Below, in pieces: positions 22,901-32,501 of a DNA stretch of 64,000 nt (its first letter is position 1; each line of letters begins with the position of its first letter). The DNA is taken from positions 310,001 through 374,000 of the forward strand of contig VFIW01000024.1 of the NCBI GenBank assembly GCA_006386115.1, read 5' to 3'. Made by a program: the position numbers and the translations under genes. The notes under the pieces were generated by a model that made no database searches, was not told the DNA's origin, and saw nothing but the letters and a program-made list of their open reading frames with translations. This DNA is from Globisporangium splendens. Its lineage: Eukaryota > Oomycota > Peronosporomycetes > Pythiales > Pythiaceae.

Positions 22901-24940
22901 GAGATCTTGCGAGCGCAGCGTGGCGAGTCCATTCTGCAGGTCTTCCATCCAAACGCCAAAATTTGCAACGTCCAAGTGTGCCGATCCGTGTCGATGTGGT
23001 CTGCTGGTGTTCCGACGGAAGCGAGTATCCAAGAGGCGTACATCGACGTGATTACCAAGTCCAAGCATTTTATCTACATTGAGAACCAGTTTTTCATCTC
23101 AGGCGTCAATTCGAATCATGTCGTGAGCAATCGCATCTTGCAAGCACTCGTGGACCGTATCGAGCGCGCCGTGAAGGAAAACGAAGTGTTCCGCGTGTAC
23201 GTTGTGATGCCGTTGCTTCCTGCGTTCGAAGGCAACATCCGAAGTGAAGAGTTGACGAATCTTCACGCTGTGATGCACTGGCAGTTTGCTACGATCAGCC
23301 GTGGCAAGTACAGTCTGTTTGCGGCGCTGGAAAATGTGACCGACAAACCCGAAAACTATGTGTCGTTCTTTGGGTTGCGCAAGTATGGGATTATGCCGAA
23401 CGGGTGCGTGTCGACGGAGCAGATCTACATTCACAGCAAGCTCATGATCGTTGATGACATGTACGCGATTCTTGGAAGCGCCAACATCAATGATCGAAGT
23501 ATGATGGGAGATCGTGACTCTGAAATCGCGTTGATCATGGAGGATATGCAGTTTGAAGACGGGAGGATGAACGACCAACCGCATCGCCGCGGTGTAGTTG
23601 TGAGTGCGCTGCGCTTGCAGTTGTTCCGAGAGCATTTGGGGCTGGCGGACACCGATGACTCGGTTCTTGACCCTGCCTCGGAGAGCACATGGCTCCAGAT
23701 TAAGGGCGTCTCGAAACAGAACACCAAGATCTATGAAAACGTGTTTGACTGTGCGCCTTCGAACAACATGCGCGCGTTTACGAGCTTCCAGAACATCGAG
23801 ATCTCGCAAATCTACGAGAACCAGCGTCTGAATGTGCTGAAAGTGCCTGGCCGTTCTCATGTGTGGGACAAAGACAATCTGAAAGAGGGCGACTACGCGC
23901 CGTGGACAGATGTGAATGGTGTGCCGATCGCCGAGGACAAGTTTAATCTGGATGACTACGTGCTGGACAACGTTAAGGACAAGAAGAAGAAGCACTTGTT
24001 CTCGATGGATCACGATGGGTGGCTATACGCGCGTAACTTTTCGATTTTCCAGGAGATTCGAACCGGCAAAACAGATTACAAGAAGCGTGAAAAGCTGCAG
24101 CATTTATTGACGGATCGCCTCATGGCGCAAGTGCGTCGTCGTCGTTGGGTGAAGAAGGGAACCATGGCGCTCCAGATGATGTCACGTGTGAGCTCGGTCT
24201 CGGAAAGCGACGACGAAGAGCACAACCGCTTTGTGTCTTTGTGGCGGCGCTTCCAGAATGGTGAGTTTAGTCGCACGAACTCGCTGACCATGCCGAACCA
24301 TCCAAACATTGCGTCGTCTACGTCCGTTATGAGTGGCGAAGTTTCGTACCCGAACTCTCCGATGATGTCGAGCTTCCGTCGCACGCCATTGAGTCCGTCG
24401 ACGGATTCTCGGCGCGATTCACTGGCGCTCGCGCGAAGTGGCCACACGCGCGGCAGTACCTTTCATGGCACAGGCAAAGCCAGCAGTCTCATTGGGAACG
24501 CTAATGACATGGAGACCCATCGTGATCGTGAGAGTGTGGAATCTGTGAGCAAGGGACTTGGGCAATCGTTGCGGAAATGGTACTCGGCGATGGATCTCCA
24601 CGACTTTGGTGGCCGACGTTCGAAGTTCAGTGCCGAGTATTTCGACCAGGAAAACAACACGCCGCCGATTGTAGATGAACCGCTGCTGGAAAACGGTCGA
24701 TCGAGCCTGCACAGTATCCGAAGCGGAGACGAAGACGACGAAGAAGTGCGCGCGAGCAACGAACTCGGTGAATGCCAGATCGGCCACGTGCAGACGGCGG
24801 CGACGGTCGCCAAGCAGGACGAGTCGCGTGCCCGCGGGCAACTCTCGGAGATCCGCGGTCACCTCGTGGAGTTCCCGTTGGACTTTTTGGTTGAGGAAAT
24901 TTTGAAGCCTTCCATCATGCCGAGCGACATCCACATCTAG
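19727..24940 (+). CDS. PX- and transmembrane-containing phospholipase D (PXTM-PLD type)
   Basis: One uninterrupted exon of 1737 residues. It hydrolyses phosphatidylcholine-type lipids to phosphatidic acid. Residues 1-90 are acidic (DDDDPLDDDEEEV). Residues ~92-245 are PX-like. Hydrophobic helices lie at ~255-282, 303-325, 402-420 and 591-620, with a PH-like stretch near 333-400. Two HKD catalytic motifs are intact: HHEKIVCVD with His837, and IHSKLMIVD with His1236 followed by GSANINDRSM. The C-terminus ends near FPLDFLVEEILKPSIMPSD, as in eukaryotic PLDs. The PX-TM arrangement matches a class known from oomycetes. The in-frame TGA at 19700-19702 fixes the start at 19727. An out-of-frame ATG at 19722 lies only 5 bp upstream. 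Confidence 0.9.
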   Translation: MRGLDDKSDISGGAKTTPRQHFHSNGDGGGCGAVADDDYSGFQQSNGGTEYDFEEECVSSDVVDGDDVLNDGEMTIMNDDDDPLDDDEEEVMEHSISFQVSRATVTRTGLLPCCVFVGRVTWGTTDWEIYFGQKQLMRLHMNLYIHQMRYRHILMRGVHLPWTIWREKRAEKRVMDVHVVQQYIRMLLKDRDLRNSEPLLAFLEVSPSRAMSRYGPSLKEGYVHMRMNGPFQLPLYTCFNRTIETLYRHLYRTWMRISYVSAVVGFIFPLFLIILTNLPAFFSPQKELSNSGDSISTKLDTAGVFIGIFSLAFIVFLVAFIYKFFDHRLGVVRRWVVLKPSCFAAYRNRSDREPSEVFLFDKTFTATKGSYRQGVSWMPSGFVVGSKAGFIEIDTGHYYTRLTAFCALIVVCYGIMKLSNFAYDFQHVDFPLNNAVNVSSVPALSNWTTVAPGETEVDHYCGFFFTVPDGVSVYVRPDDSDSDAVVSQLRYPANDSYSTNANYFWQSSSMAYNLGVISNSAGSGSIISVAKKINPESDLFLKTGMTYEVPKIGTLTINGMEGATSLRFHPISHFCAIPIKVAPVNWATGGRYILLLLLGGIVAPVSGLVVNYIITYLGLWHAHVRRDHWYRCVRRLQKLKRQETEYRYHSFAPARVSNTGEVPQKNNFTSFAKQAVEAAMKSRNVSDSDSSEIDSKGSTQSGGSFSPVPGPPSAVAWHVDGEDTYEAMYKAISNAKYEILIAGWWVCPDLFLLRPGRKLPAHDPNDEKKTNETQLRNLLLLKAQAGVKIYVLIYREVKLALTLNSSYSKRSLLIHPNIRVLRDPIFQIQSLGFWSHHEKIVCVDQSLAFVGGLDLCFGRYDHSDHPLSDPGGSKLQDQTWPGKDYSNPIIKDFVRVNQPYEDLIDRQSQPRMPWHDVHCSVSGPPVQDIAYHFIQRWNFVCSKNDYQLRTGWCICLRSRRFKFLPKCLVPMDFNGWKLRYPSSDTSLQTVPSSAIPLAHTDSCEIEPFEVMAPNPYSAHSPGFPPHWGKGGSGSHASFTSDVPLQTAGPPLSETLGETEILRAQRGESILQVFHPNAKICNVQVCRSVSMWSAGVPTEASIQEAYIDVITKSKHFIYIENQFFISGVNSNHVVSNRILQALVDRIERAVKENEVFRVYVVMPLLPAFEGNIRSEELTNLHAVMHWQFATISRGKYSLFAALENVTDKPENYVSFFGLRKYGIMPNGCVSTEQIYIHSKLMIVDDMYAILGSANINDRSMMGDRDSEIALIMEDMQFEDGRMNDQPHRRGVVVSALRLQLFREHLGLADTDDSVLDPASESTWLQIKGVSKQNTKIYENVFDCAPSNNMRAFTSFQNIEISQIYENQRLNVLKVPGRSHVWDKDNLKEGDYAPWTDVNGVPIAEDKFNLDDYVLDNVKDKKKKHLFSMDHDGWLYARNFSIFQEIRTGKTDYKKREKLQHLLTDRLMAQVRRRRWVKKGTMALQMMSRVSSVSESDDEEHNRFVSLWRRFQNGEFSRTNSLTMPNHPNIASSTSVMSGEVSYPNSPMMSSFRRTPLSPSTDSRRDSLALARSGHTRGSTFHGTGKASSLIGNANDMETHRDRESVESVSKGLGQSLRKWYSAMDLHDFGGRRSKFSAEYFDQENNTPPIVDEPLLENGRSSLHSIRSGDEDDEEVRASNELGECQIGHVQTAATVAKQDESRARGQLSEIRGHLVEFPLDFLVEEILKPSIMPSDIHI

Positions 24941-25050
24941 AGCGAGTTCAAGAGAGAGAGAGAGAGAACAACACCGACGGAAACATTGTCTTTCCAGCCC
25001 CAACCTTTTTTTTCTTCTTAAAACATGTATATATTCAACAACCGAGTGGT

Positions 25051-25082
<32 letters not shown>

Positions 25083-25328
25083 TCGCTTGAGAAGAGGTCT
25101 GCCTCCTGGGATGAGAGTGCAAGAGCGGCAGGCAGCACAAAAGCAGATAGACGTTGTTGTAAGTTAATCGCCGAGTGCGGAATATGAGTGTGTGTTTCCT
25201 TAAAAGCTGGGCTTCTTCGTCTCAACTGCTCGGCAAGTGATACCGTTCGAGCTCACAGGTTTGCCTCATTTCTCTGGGACGTACTCACCGAAAAACTCAG
25301 CATTCGTAAGAGCTCATTTAGAGCAGAC
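24941..25328. other. Spacer with GA repeats after phospholipase D
   Basis: Two GA-dinucleotide tracts (24951-24967 and 25054-25081) lie in the presumed 3' UTR or spacer before the next same-strand gene. No coding sequence was seen on either strand. Confidence 0.7.
25054..25081. repeat. (GA)n simple repeat
   Basis: A nearly pure GA dinucleotide tract of about 28 bp. It mirrors the CT tract upstream of the phospholipase D gene. Confidence 0.9.
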
Positions 25329-26433
25329 ATGTTCGTGTTCGCAGGCGCGCACGAGGGCGACGACGCGTCTCCGCTCGCGCTGCGGAGCGTGACCACCAAG
25401 GACGCGCTGCCCTTTGAGGAGCTGTTCGTGGTCGCCGGCGTGATTCACGCGACGCGGCAGCTCACGTGCCTTAGCGCGCGCGTGAGGTCGTGCAATCGGC
25501 GGCTGCTGCTCTTGCTGCCTCTTCCGGCAACTGCAGTCGTACAGGTATGCACGCATGCGTGTAAATGACGCGTGTACGTGAGCGTGTGATGCTCATTCTC
25601 TATATGCATAGATTCTGGAGGTGGGCGAAGGCGCCGTGCAATTTGCCCATGACGTGCGCGGCTGTTTCCCGACGCTTGTGCGGCGCAATCCGATGGCGTT
25701 TGCCGCCGACTCGGACGACGAAAGCGGAGATGACGATGCGGACGAAGAAGAGAGGAAGGGGAAGGAAGCGCACGAGAAGAAGCGGCAGTTGGCGAACGAA
25801 AGCCAACGCCAGCAGCAGCACATGCAAGACGCTGGCAAGTACATGGACAGAACGCGCATCAAGCTCGTGACGTCTCTGGAGGAGGTCTTCCATGCCTTTG
25901 AGATTGAAGATCGTGCGAAAGTGCATGCAGCGCTGCACCGGCAATGCAGCGACTGTCAGTGGCTTTGTATCGACCTCCCAGCGCAGCAACAGGCTTCGGT
26001 GCCGACATCACCAGGGCTGATTATTCACGACTGTGGCGTCCTGTTCACGCATGACAGTGGTGAGTTCTCAGCAAAGGGCAGGCACTTTCTTCAGATCCCG
26101 TTGCCGCGCACCCCCAATGGATACTTCGCCGTCGAGGACCCGGAGACCGAAGTGTTCCAGGACGCGACGGTGCTCTCGTTCGGCGCCAAGCGCGAAGCCA
26201 CGAGCCACGGCGGCGGCAAAACCCCAGACGAGATGGTGCAGAATATCCGCATGCGCCACGCCTCGGGCACGTTTTGCACGCTCGTGGTGCCCGAGACGAC
26301 GTGGGAACAAGTCGCGACCAAGCACAACGCGGTGCTACCGCAGGCGCGCGAGCTTCACGGCGACCTGCGCCTTCGCCGGATCATGGGACCCGCAGTGAAC
26401 GCGGGCGTGGAGCTAGTGCTCGAGAAGCAATAA
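25329..26433 (+). CDS. Unrecognised 345-residue protein with acidic/charged insert
   Basis: Two exons (25329-25544, 25612-26433) separated by a 67-bp intron with a strong GTATGC donor, phase 0. The N-terminal ~95 residues are mixed alpha/beta in character (LPFEELFVVAGVIHATRQL, then a Leu/Pro-rich stretch). Residues ~100-150 are a highly charged segment (DSDDESGDDDADEEER). The C-terminal half is globular with a Cys pair (CSDCQW) and SPGLIIHDCGVLFTHDSG. There is no signal peptide and no clear membrane helix. I do not recognise the family. The consistent splice phase and codon bias support a genuine gene. Confidence 0.7.
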
Positions 26434-26540
26434 GTACAAGGACTTGAAGTTGTCTTGGTCCATTTTGCGAGCCGTGGTGGCAGAATGCAGTAAACCAAGT
26501 ACAAAATTACAGCGATTTCTAGTGTTGTTCTAGGAAATAA

Positions 26541-27311
26541 CTATTTGGCGGCCGCAGTCTCGGGGCCAAGACACATCCAGTAATCGTTCTCCTTCAGGAT
26601 GCTCCCAAAGTCGTTGTTGGTCGCGCGGTGGCGCAGCGAACCATGCGGGTTCTTCTCGGCGCGCCAGAACCACTGCGGCGGCGCGAGCGTGTCGAGCACG
26701 TCCTCGTCGTCCATAGCCTCGTTCTCGTTGTACGACGTCACGAGCAGTGGCGTCTTGATCGTGTGCAGCAGCAAGCGCAGACTCGGGAGCCACTCGTCGT
26801 AGCCCCAGATGCCGGCATTGAAGCACACGGCGAGGTCTGGTGGCAAGTAAAGTGCCTTGTCCAGGAAGTAATCGTCGAAGCTGCCGACAAAGTAGCTGAT
26901 CTCGATTTGGCACGTTGATGGGTTAGCTGCATTTCGTGTCGTGGTGTCGACGTTCTCGTCTCCGAGCGCCGACGTCCATAGGTGCGAGTACGACGACCGG
27001 TGCAGCAGCCGCGCAATGTTGGGACCTACGAGCACGAGCTGCAGCGTCGCAAAGCGCCTTTCTTCAGCCAGTGCGCGGAAGAACGTGTCGAAGATCACGC
27101 AGGTCTCGGCGCCAGTGTTGCCCTCGCGATGGTCCGCGCCGACCAAGTGGATGGTCAGTGCGGAGTCGCTGGTGTGGGCAGCGCTAGAGGATGATCCAAT
27201 AGGGTCGAGCCCGGATTGGATGGCGCTCGGGTGGTGCTGGTGCAGGCGCTTGATGCACTCGATGAGCGTGTTGCTGCGTGTCTCGCGGGCCGACACCGCG
27301 ATGGCCTCCAT
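26541..27311 (-). CDS. MSS51 C-terminal-like domain protein
   Basis: A single exon of 256 residues, convergent with the previous gene and about 105 bp from its end. TIHLVGADHREGN (~53-66), LQLVLVGPN (~93-101), PPDLAVCFNAGIWGYDEW (~159-176) and PLLVTSYNENEAMDDEDVL match the pattern of the domain found at the C-terminus of mitochondrial splicing suppressor 51 and several MYND-finger proteins. No MYND zinc finger is visible in this gene, so only the C-terminal module is present. Its biochemical activity is not established. The family call rests on motif memory and should be checked by a profile search. Confidence 0.65.
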   Translation of the reverse strand: MEAIAVSARETRSNTLIECIKRLHQHHPSAIQSGLDPIGSSSSAAHTSDSALTIHLVGADHREGNTGAETCVIFDTFFRALAEERRFATLQLVLVGPNIARLLHRSSYSHLWTSALGDENVDTTTRNAANPSTCQIEISYFVGSFDDYFLDKALYLPPDLAVCFNAGIWGYDEWLPSLRLLLHTIKTPLLVTSYNENEAMDDEDVLDTLAPPQWFWRAEKNPHGSLRHRATNNDFGSILKENDYWMCLGPETAAAK

Positions 27312-27710
27312 TTGTGCTTGTTATGGCTATTGAAGGTGGAAGGGAGAGTGACGGCGCTTCGGTTGGTGATGCAATGCGGATTGATTGTATTGGCTGGTGA
27401 TGCTTGTATGAAGTCTGGTCCCTTGTTCGTCCCTCTAGGATCACCAGCAGCCACCTCCAATAATCCACTTATCTGAACCCCAAACAGCTAAATAACCTCG
27501 AATAACAGTAGTTGTTTTGTCAAGCCACTCATTACGAATCTGAGGAGAAGGTGAGTCGCCAACACGACAGCAGCACACTCTTTTCCGTCGTGCACACAGA
27601 AGTCGCGCTCGCTCTCGCGCACTGCCTGCTGTCCCACTTGAACTGAGCCCAACAACAAGTTGCGTTTGCGAAGGTATGCAATCCAAAACATGCAATTTAC
27701 TATTGTCGTA
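27312..27710. other. Intergenic region before Crypton relict
   Basis: Upstream region of the MSS51-like gene, on the opposite side from its stop. No coding or RNA feature was recognised. Confidence 0.55.
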
Positions 27711-29647
27711 TTATGCTGACGAGCTCATTGAGTTTAGTGGCAGCTTCTGATCCATGCGCTGCGTCTCCAACTGGATAGCCGCCTCTTCTTCGGCGACGCC
27801 AAGAGTACGAGCAGTTTGAATGACGCGATCTACTACCTCCTGTCGGCGAAAGAAAAACCTTTTCTCAGTTGGATTGGTGCGCCATCTCAAACTGTGCGAA
27901 ATTTCAAGATCGCGCACTGCGAGACCACCACCCAAGCCGTTGCTCTATTCGTGCCACAAGTCGGTCACTGTGCAGATCGACCGAGACATCTTGTAGTCGT
28001 TCGGCTTTGATTTGCTACTCATCGGCGTCGATGACGCAGCTGATTTATCCTCCCAGTCAATCGAAACCCGCACAGCCGCATTTCCTGACGCGAGATGATC
28101 AATCTTGCTGGTAAGATTGGCAACTGCATTGCTCATGTCAGATGTACGATCATTTATTGTTGACATTGTTTCGCAGTGCTGTGCCCGTAGGTGGTCAACC
28201 AGAATGGGCACGACTTGGTCCAGGATTTTGCTTGCAGGTACCGGCTCGTTCGCGATGGAGTCACTCAGAGAACACGCGTATTGGACAAACTCGGCCGACC
28301 CGAACAATGCATTTCTCCACAGGGGATGATGATTTGGAAATAGCTTCATGAGCACAACGGAATCTTGCAAAACAACAATGCTCAAAACTTGAGCAACGAG
28401 AAGAAACTGCCTGTCGCGATGTGCTGCTGGGTCGGCGACTGCTGCTCGTACTGCGCTCAGTAGGTGTCTGCAAACCGAAAGATCTTTTGCTGTAGCTGGA
28501 GTGGTGGGAGGAGCTGAGCGCGCTCCAGATGATACACACGCCGGTCACTGGGAAATCCTGCAAGCGAGCGCACAGCCTCGAGTGGCAACGCATTCAGGTA
28601 GCATCCTTCCATGCTTGATGTGCCCCGCCGACCTAAACGTCGTATCTGGGAGTCGGAAGCTCCAGCCAGCTCTGCCATACGAGTACTTGATCGTCGTGCC
28701 GCGTGGGTCTTCGTCTTCGACTGTAAACCCACAGCAGCAAATGCCTTTACCGCCACGTCATAGTGCGCTCGATAACTTAATGGAGCTGCCCTGCATTTGC
28801 CCCCTTTCCAACAACTTGATGTCATACCATTGCCGCGGATCGAGGAAGTCTGGGACGGGCTCATTCTCGACCTGCCAGCACCAGAACAGGTAAAAGGCAG
28901 CAGACCCAACAGGACACACCTGAGAAACCTTGTGTCGCAGGCACGCGCCAAACTCGCGTCGACCGTGCTGATTCGTCTTTCTCTGACCCAATATTAAGAC
29001 TAGCGTATGACAGTCGCAGTTGCCGTCACCCTCGAGTTGGACGCTGAACAGGTCAGGAAGCTCCATATTTCTAGCCGACTCGCCACAGAGGACACACACA
29101 TGGCGCAGGAGATGATGGGACATCCGATTGCGCAAGCCATTTCCTGACTCGATGGTCACATAAAATCCTGTGATTCGCTCCAACTCTCCGATAGTGCACT
29201 AGCCGTCGAGTAGCGAACCAACACCGCGATCAGCATACTCTTTTCGTGACTTCGCATGCCGCTCGCGCTTCATGGTTGAGAGTAGTGACGAAATCAGCGC
29301 ATTATGCGGATGAGGGTGGTTGTTACAGCCACACGCTTGCTGGCCAATGTACAGGTCAGCGATTGCAACCGCGCACAGGTCAACTGTTGCTACACCAATC
29401 TTTCTATCTGCATGACTTCTGCGAGCTTGTCTGTTTGGCACCTCATGATGTAGAACAAGTCCAACTTTGCTCCTGTTGCCTGGTGTACAGTTTCCGCACG
29501 AAACACTTTACGCTCACACCACGCTTTATACTCTCGCTGTTTCGGTTCATATGCCCTGGTGGTATTGCGCGGGCGTGCACTCTGCTGCCGATCGAGCGTG
29601 GCCAATGCACACCCGTCCAGCTCAGCTTGAAGTGCTGGCAGCTCCAT
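27711..29647 (-). pseudogene. Decayed Crypton tyrosine-recombinase element
   Basis: Reading the minus strand from 29647, fragments in changing frames form one Crypton-type protein. The N-terminal part (RNTTRAYEPKQREYKAWC) is followed by IGVATVDL...NNHPHPH and then GESARNMELPDLFSV, whose Arg fits the first catalytic Arg. LVLILGQRKTNQHGR follows, then HAARRSSTRMAELAG with the HxxR motif, then MEGCYLNALP with the presumed nucleophilic Tyr, then AGFPSDRRVYHLER. A C-terminal GCR1_C-like DNA-binding segment (YKMSRSICTVTDLWHE) ends the protein. Visible lesions: a frameshift near 29400-29440, TAG at 29199-29201, a frameshift near 28775, a frameshift near 28450, and TAG at 27945-27947 where Trp is expected. 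No flanking direct repeats were found; Cryptons are not expected to make target-site duplications. Confidence 0.75.
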
Positions 29648-30585
29648 TAGCGACGATTCACAAATGGAGACTTATTCCTACGATTTTAGATGTTCCCGCA
29701 TGTGCCTAAAAACTACACCAGAAACCCTAAAAGAGTTTTAAACTGCCAAAGATTATCAGACGGTCGTCTGTTCATCAGGAGGGACGCGACCCCGCCTCTA
29801 GATAGTGACGCCAACAAACACGAACCCTAATCCTCCCGCAGACAATCTCTGCTTGACTCGCGCAGTGTCATAGGAGAATGCATGACGACATGACAGATGA
29901 GCAGCTCTTTTCCGGATCACATGCATACTACACTGCGAGTTTTTATTCGGATCCAGTTCCTTCAAATTCGAATCAGAGCACCAAAACAAGGTAGACATTT
30001 GTAAATCTCAATCAAACGTCCGAGCAACGTGCTTTACAATATATTGCTTTATGTTAGTGTGGTTAGTTCAAGACCCGAGCAAAACTAGACTGCCATCGAG
30101 CTTCTCATTCTTATTTGCAGCTGACTTTGTGTGCGCTTTAACTCAAGAAGCAGGGAGAGACTGGTTCGAGTATGCCAAACCCAGTTGCTTGCACTTGCCA
30201 ATTCAATGCACGATGCAGCTTTTGCGCGATGGTCTTCTTCCAATCGCTCCGTCTGTTTTTCATTCAGACAGTCAACTTGACCAGCTGTGCACCAACTGCG
30301 TTCTCAAGTCGCCTATTGGCAGGAAACGCGCCGTTGTTCTTCGTTCGCACTCGTCTGCTGGAGTTGGAGTCCAGCGTAACCCTCTTCCCTCAGGTTACGT
30401 CGCGTCGTCACCCCTCCATCGGCGGAAAAAGTGTACCTTCCCATCCCCTTTTCTCAGCCACACACAAACTCACACTGCAACCCCACACACACACACCATA
30501 GAGAGAGAAACAACCGCTCATTCGCCAATTTGCCAGCCTCCGCTCAAGCCTCCGCCCCAGCACAGCAGCACCTCCCACAGACAAG
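29648..30585. other. Intergenic region
   Basis: No convincing gene was found. The ORF at 30051-30614 runs through a CA/CT-rich 5' UTR-like stretch and overlaps the next gene's start out of frame. A CA-rich tract lies near 30470-30500. Confidence 0.55.
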
Positions 30586-31074
30586 ATGACGCTCCTGGAG
30601 AAGCTCCTCGGTAGCACGCTGGTGTCGCGCCGCGGCGAAGTGGCCACGGACCAGGCACTCGAGAACAAGTCAGTCGTGGGACTCTACTTCACGGCGAGCA
30701 CATGCCACCCGTGCCAGGCGTTCACACCGATCCTGGCGACCGTGTACCGCAACATGTCGCTCGCGGCGTACAAGTCGCTGGCGATGAAGGATCAGATGGA
30801 CGTCGTACTCGTGTCCATGGACCGCGACGAGTTCGCGTTCCGGGACTACCTGCTGCAGACGCCGTTCCTGGCCGTGCCGTTCCAGAGGCGCCAAGTCGCA
30901 CAGGACCTCTGGAAGCGCTACGACGTCAAGAAGATCCCGATGCTCATCTTTGTGAACGAACACGGCGACGAGATCGAGCGCGACGGCCGCCGCTTCGTTG
31001 AGAACCACTACATGGATCTGCCGACGATCTGGCAGCGCTTGGACATGCGCCAGCAGCGCGAGGAGATGCCGTAA
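30586..31074 (+). CDS. Nucleoredoxin/tryparedoxin-like thioredoxin-fold protein
   Basis: A single exon of 162 residues. Thioredoxin fold: VGLYFTASTCHPCQAFTP (~28-45), VVLVSMDRDEFAFRDYL (~64-80), VPFQRRQVAQDLWKRYDV and KKIPMLIFVNEHGDEI with the cis-Pro (~106-121). This order is typical of nucleoredoxin and tryparedoxin. The active site is CHPC in place of the usual WCPPC or WCGPC, and the preceding Trp is Thr, so the redox potential may differ. No targeting peptide is present, so it is probably cytosolic. The start ATG at 30586 has a favourable context (AAGATGACG). Confidence 0.85.
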   Translation: MTLLEKLLGSTLVSRRGEVATDQALENKSVVGLYFTASTCHPCQAFTPILATVYRNMSLAAYKSLAMKDQMDVVLVSMDRDEFAFRDYLLQTPFLAVPFQRRQVAQDLWKRYDVKKIPMLIFVNEHGDEIERDGRRFVENHYMDLPTIWQRLDMRQQREEMP

Positions 31075-31372
31075 AGCAAAGCGCTCATCTTTATATATAA
31101 AGCAGTTGTAGTCAAAGCAACTGACGACGAGAAGCACAAACGAGATGCCCTTCACTCTGTGTGTATGTGATAATATATCTTACTAATATGAGAATCCGAT
31201 GAGCCACGAGAATGAGATGGCAGTCGTTTGCTTTTGATGAATAGAGAACCTCATATCCATCCACCAGGTTCGTCATGACAGGATGATTACGAGTGAGTGA
31301 ATGTATGCGCATCCCGTATGCCATTCGCTCTTTTGCGTTGCACCTGACACAGGCGACCAGACAAACAGCAGC

Positions 31373-32109
31373 ATGGCATCGATCGCACCTGCCACACAGG
31401 AGGTACTAGTGCTAAATGCTCTTCATCCTTCTATTGCAACTACATTATGAATATGCAACCACAACTATAATTGTTCTTGGTTTTATTGTGCAGGTGCTGC
31501 ATGACTTGATCAACGAGCGCGGCCTGGTGAACTGGCAGATCCGTCGCGCGAGTCTCTCTGCGCATGGCGACATCGAAAGCGCTGCGATCGACATGATCTA
31601 CGGCCGCGCGCACGCGGGAACATTTGACGAGAGCCGCTTGGCTCGCAAACGGAAGCCGCTCCGACGGAACCGCAACAACAGCGCGGCGCAACCGACAGCC
31701 GATAGCTGCGAAGACGAGCTGCGTATGTCGTGCTGCTTCCTCGTCGTGTCCACGGCGTCCACACTGACAATGAGCATGCAAAGGTGCCACAATATGGCTT
31801 ATCGGAAGTGATCGTGAGCGTACTGATGTATCATTTGAATGAATTGACGCACAGAATGGTCGAGATGGAGCAAATTGCCGCCACCACTTGCGCGGACGAC
31901 GAAGCGTTGACGCCATGCGAACGCGTGTTTCTCTGCCTCACGGATGCCGCCAACGTCAGGTACGATACACACACGCAATCCTGTCGTGCTTCCGTCCATG
32001 TTCCCTATGCTCACACACGCTTGTCGTTCGCACACACAGCTACTACCATCTCGCCTGCCATCAAGCGCCGCGAGCCATCGGCACCATCAACAACGAGAGC
32101 AAGGAATAA
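31373..32109 (+). CDS. Unrecognised small four-exon gene
   Basis: Proposed exons 31373-31402, 31494-31722, 31809-31959 and 32040-32109 sum to 480 bp (159 residues) with consistent phases. Donors are GTACTA, GTATGT and GTACGA; acceptors are TGCAG, GGAAG and CACAG. The N-terminus reads MASIAPATQE then VLHDLINERGLVNWQIRR. The middle is basic (LARKRKPLRRNRNN). The third exon encodes a likely helical segment (VSVLMYHLNELTHRMVEMEQ) and the C-terminus is short. The acceptor at 31808 (GGAAG) is the weakest point; nearer AGs give stops in frame. No family was recognised. Confidence 0.55.
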
Positions 32110-32130
32110 TGCCCCCTCCTCTCCACTCTC

Positions 32131-32146
32131 ACACACACACACACAC
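32131..32146. repeat. (AC)n simple repeat
   Basis: An AC dinucleotide tract just after the stop of the small four-exon gene, probably in its 3' UTR. Confidence 0.85.
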
Positions 32147-32501
32147 TTCGGCACTCTTCTATTTTGTAAACCCTCTAATCGGATATAATCCTTTATTTTG
32201 AAAACCACCTAATTTGACTCCACTTTCCAGAACCACTTTAATGCTCACTAGCAGTATTATAAAGGTTATTCACCCAATATCTATCATCAAAAGCCCTTTT
32301 CTGACAAACCAAATCTCGTTTTGTAGAGGCTTATTGTAAATAAACAAGATTCCCGGCTCACTCCGTGTTGAAGTATCCACCATGTTTGGCCAATCCCCGC
32401 CTTGCATTCCACTCACAAGCCGCAGAAAAATCGGCAGTGCGTCATTCCGCATTCGCCCTCGTCAAGCGCACACCCTCAAGACTCCTTCCTCTCCCCTTCA
32501 C

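Noticed and set aside
24419..25225. 268-codon minus-strand ORF over the end of the phospholipase D gene
   Set aside because: It lies opposite well-supported coding sequence and GA repeats; Ser/Leu/Arg-rich shadow composition.
30160..30200. GGTTCGAGT-like B-box as a possible tRNA
   Set aside because: No matching A-box or acceptor stem at proper distance; no cloverleaf could be drawn.
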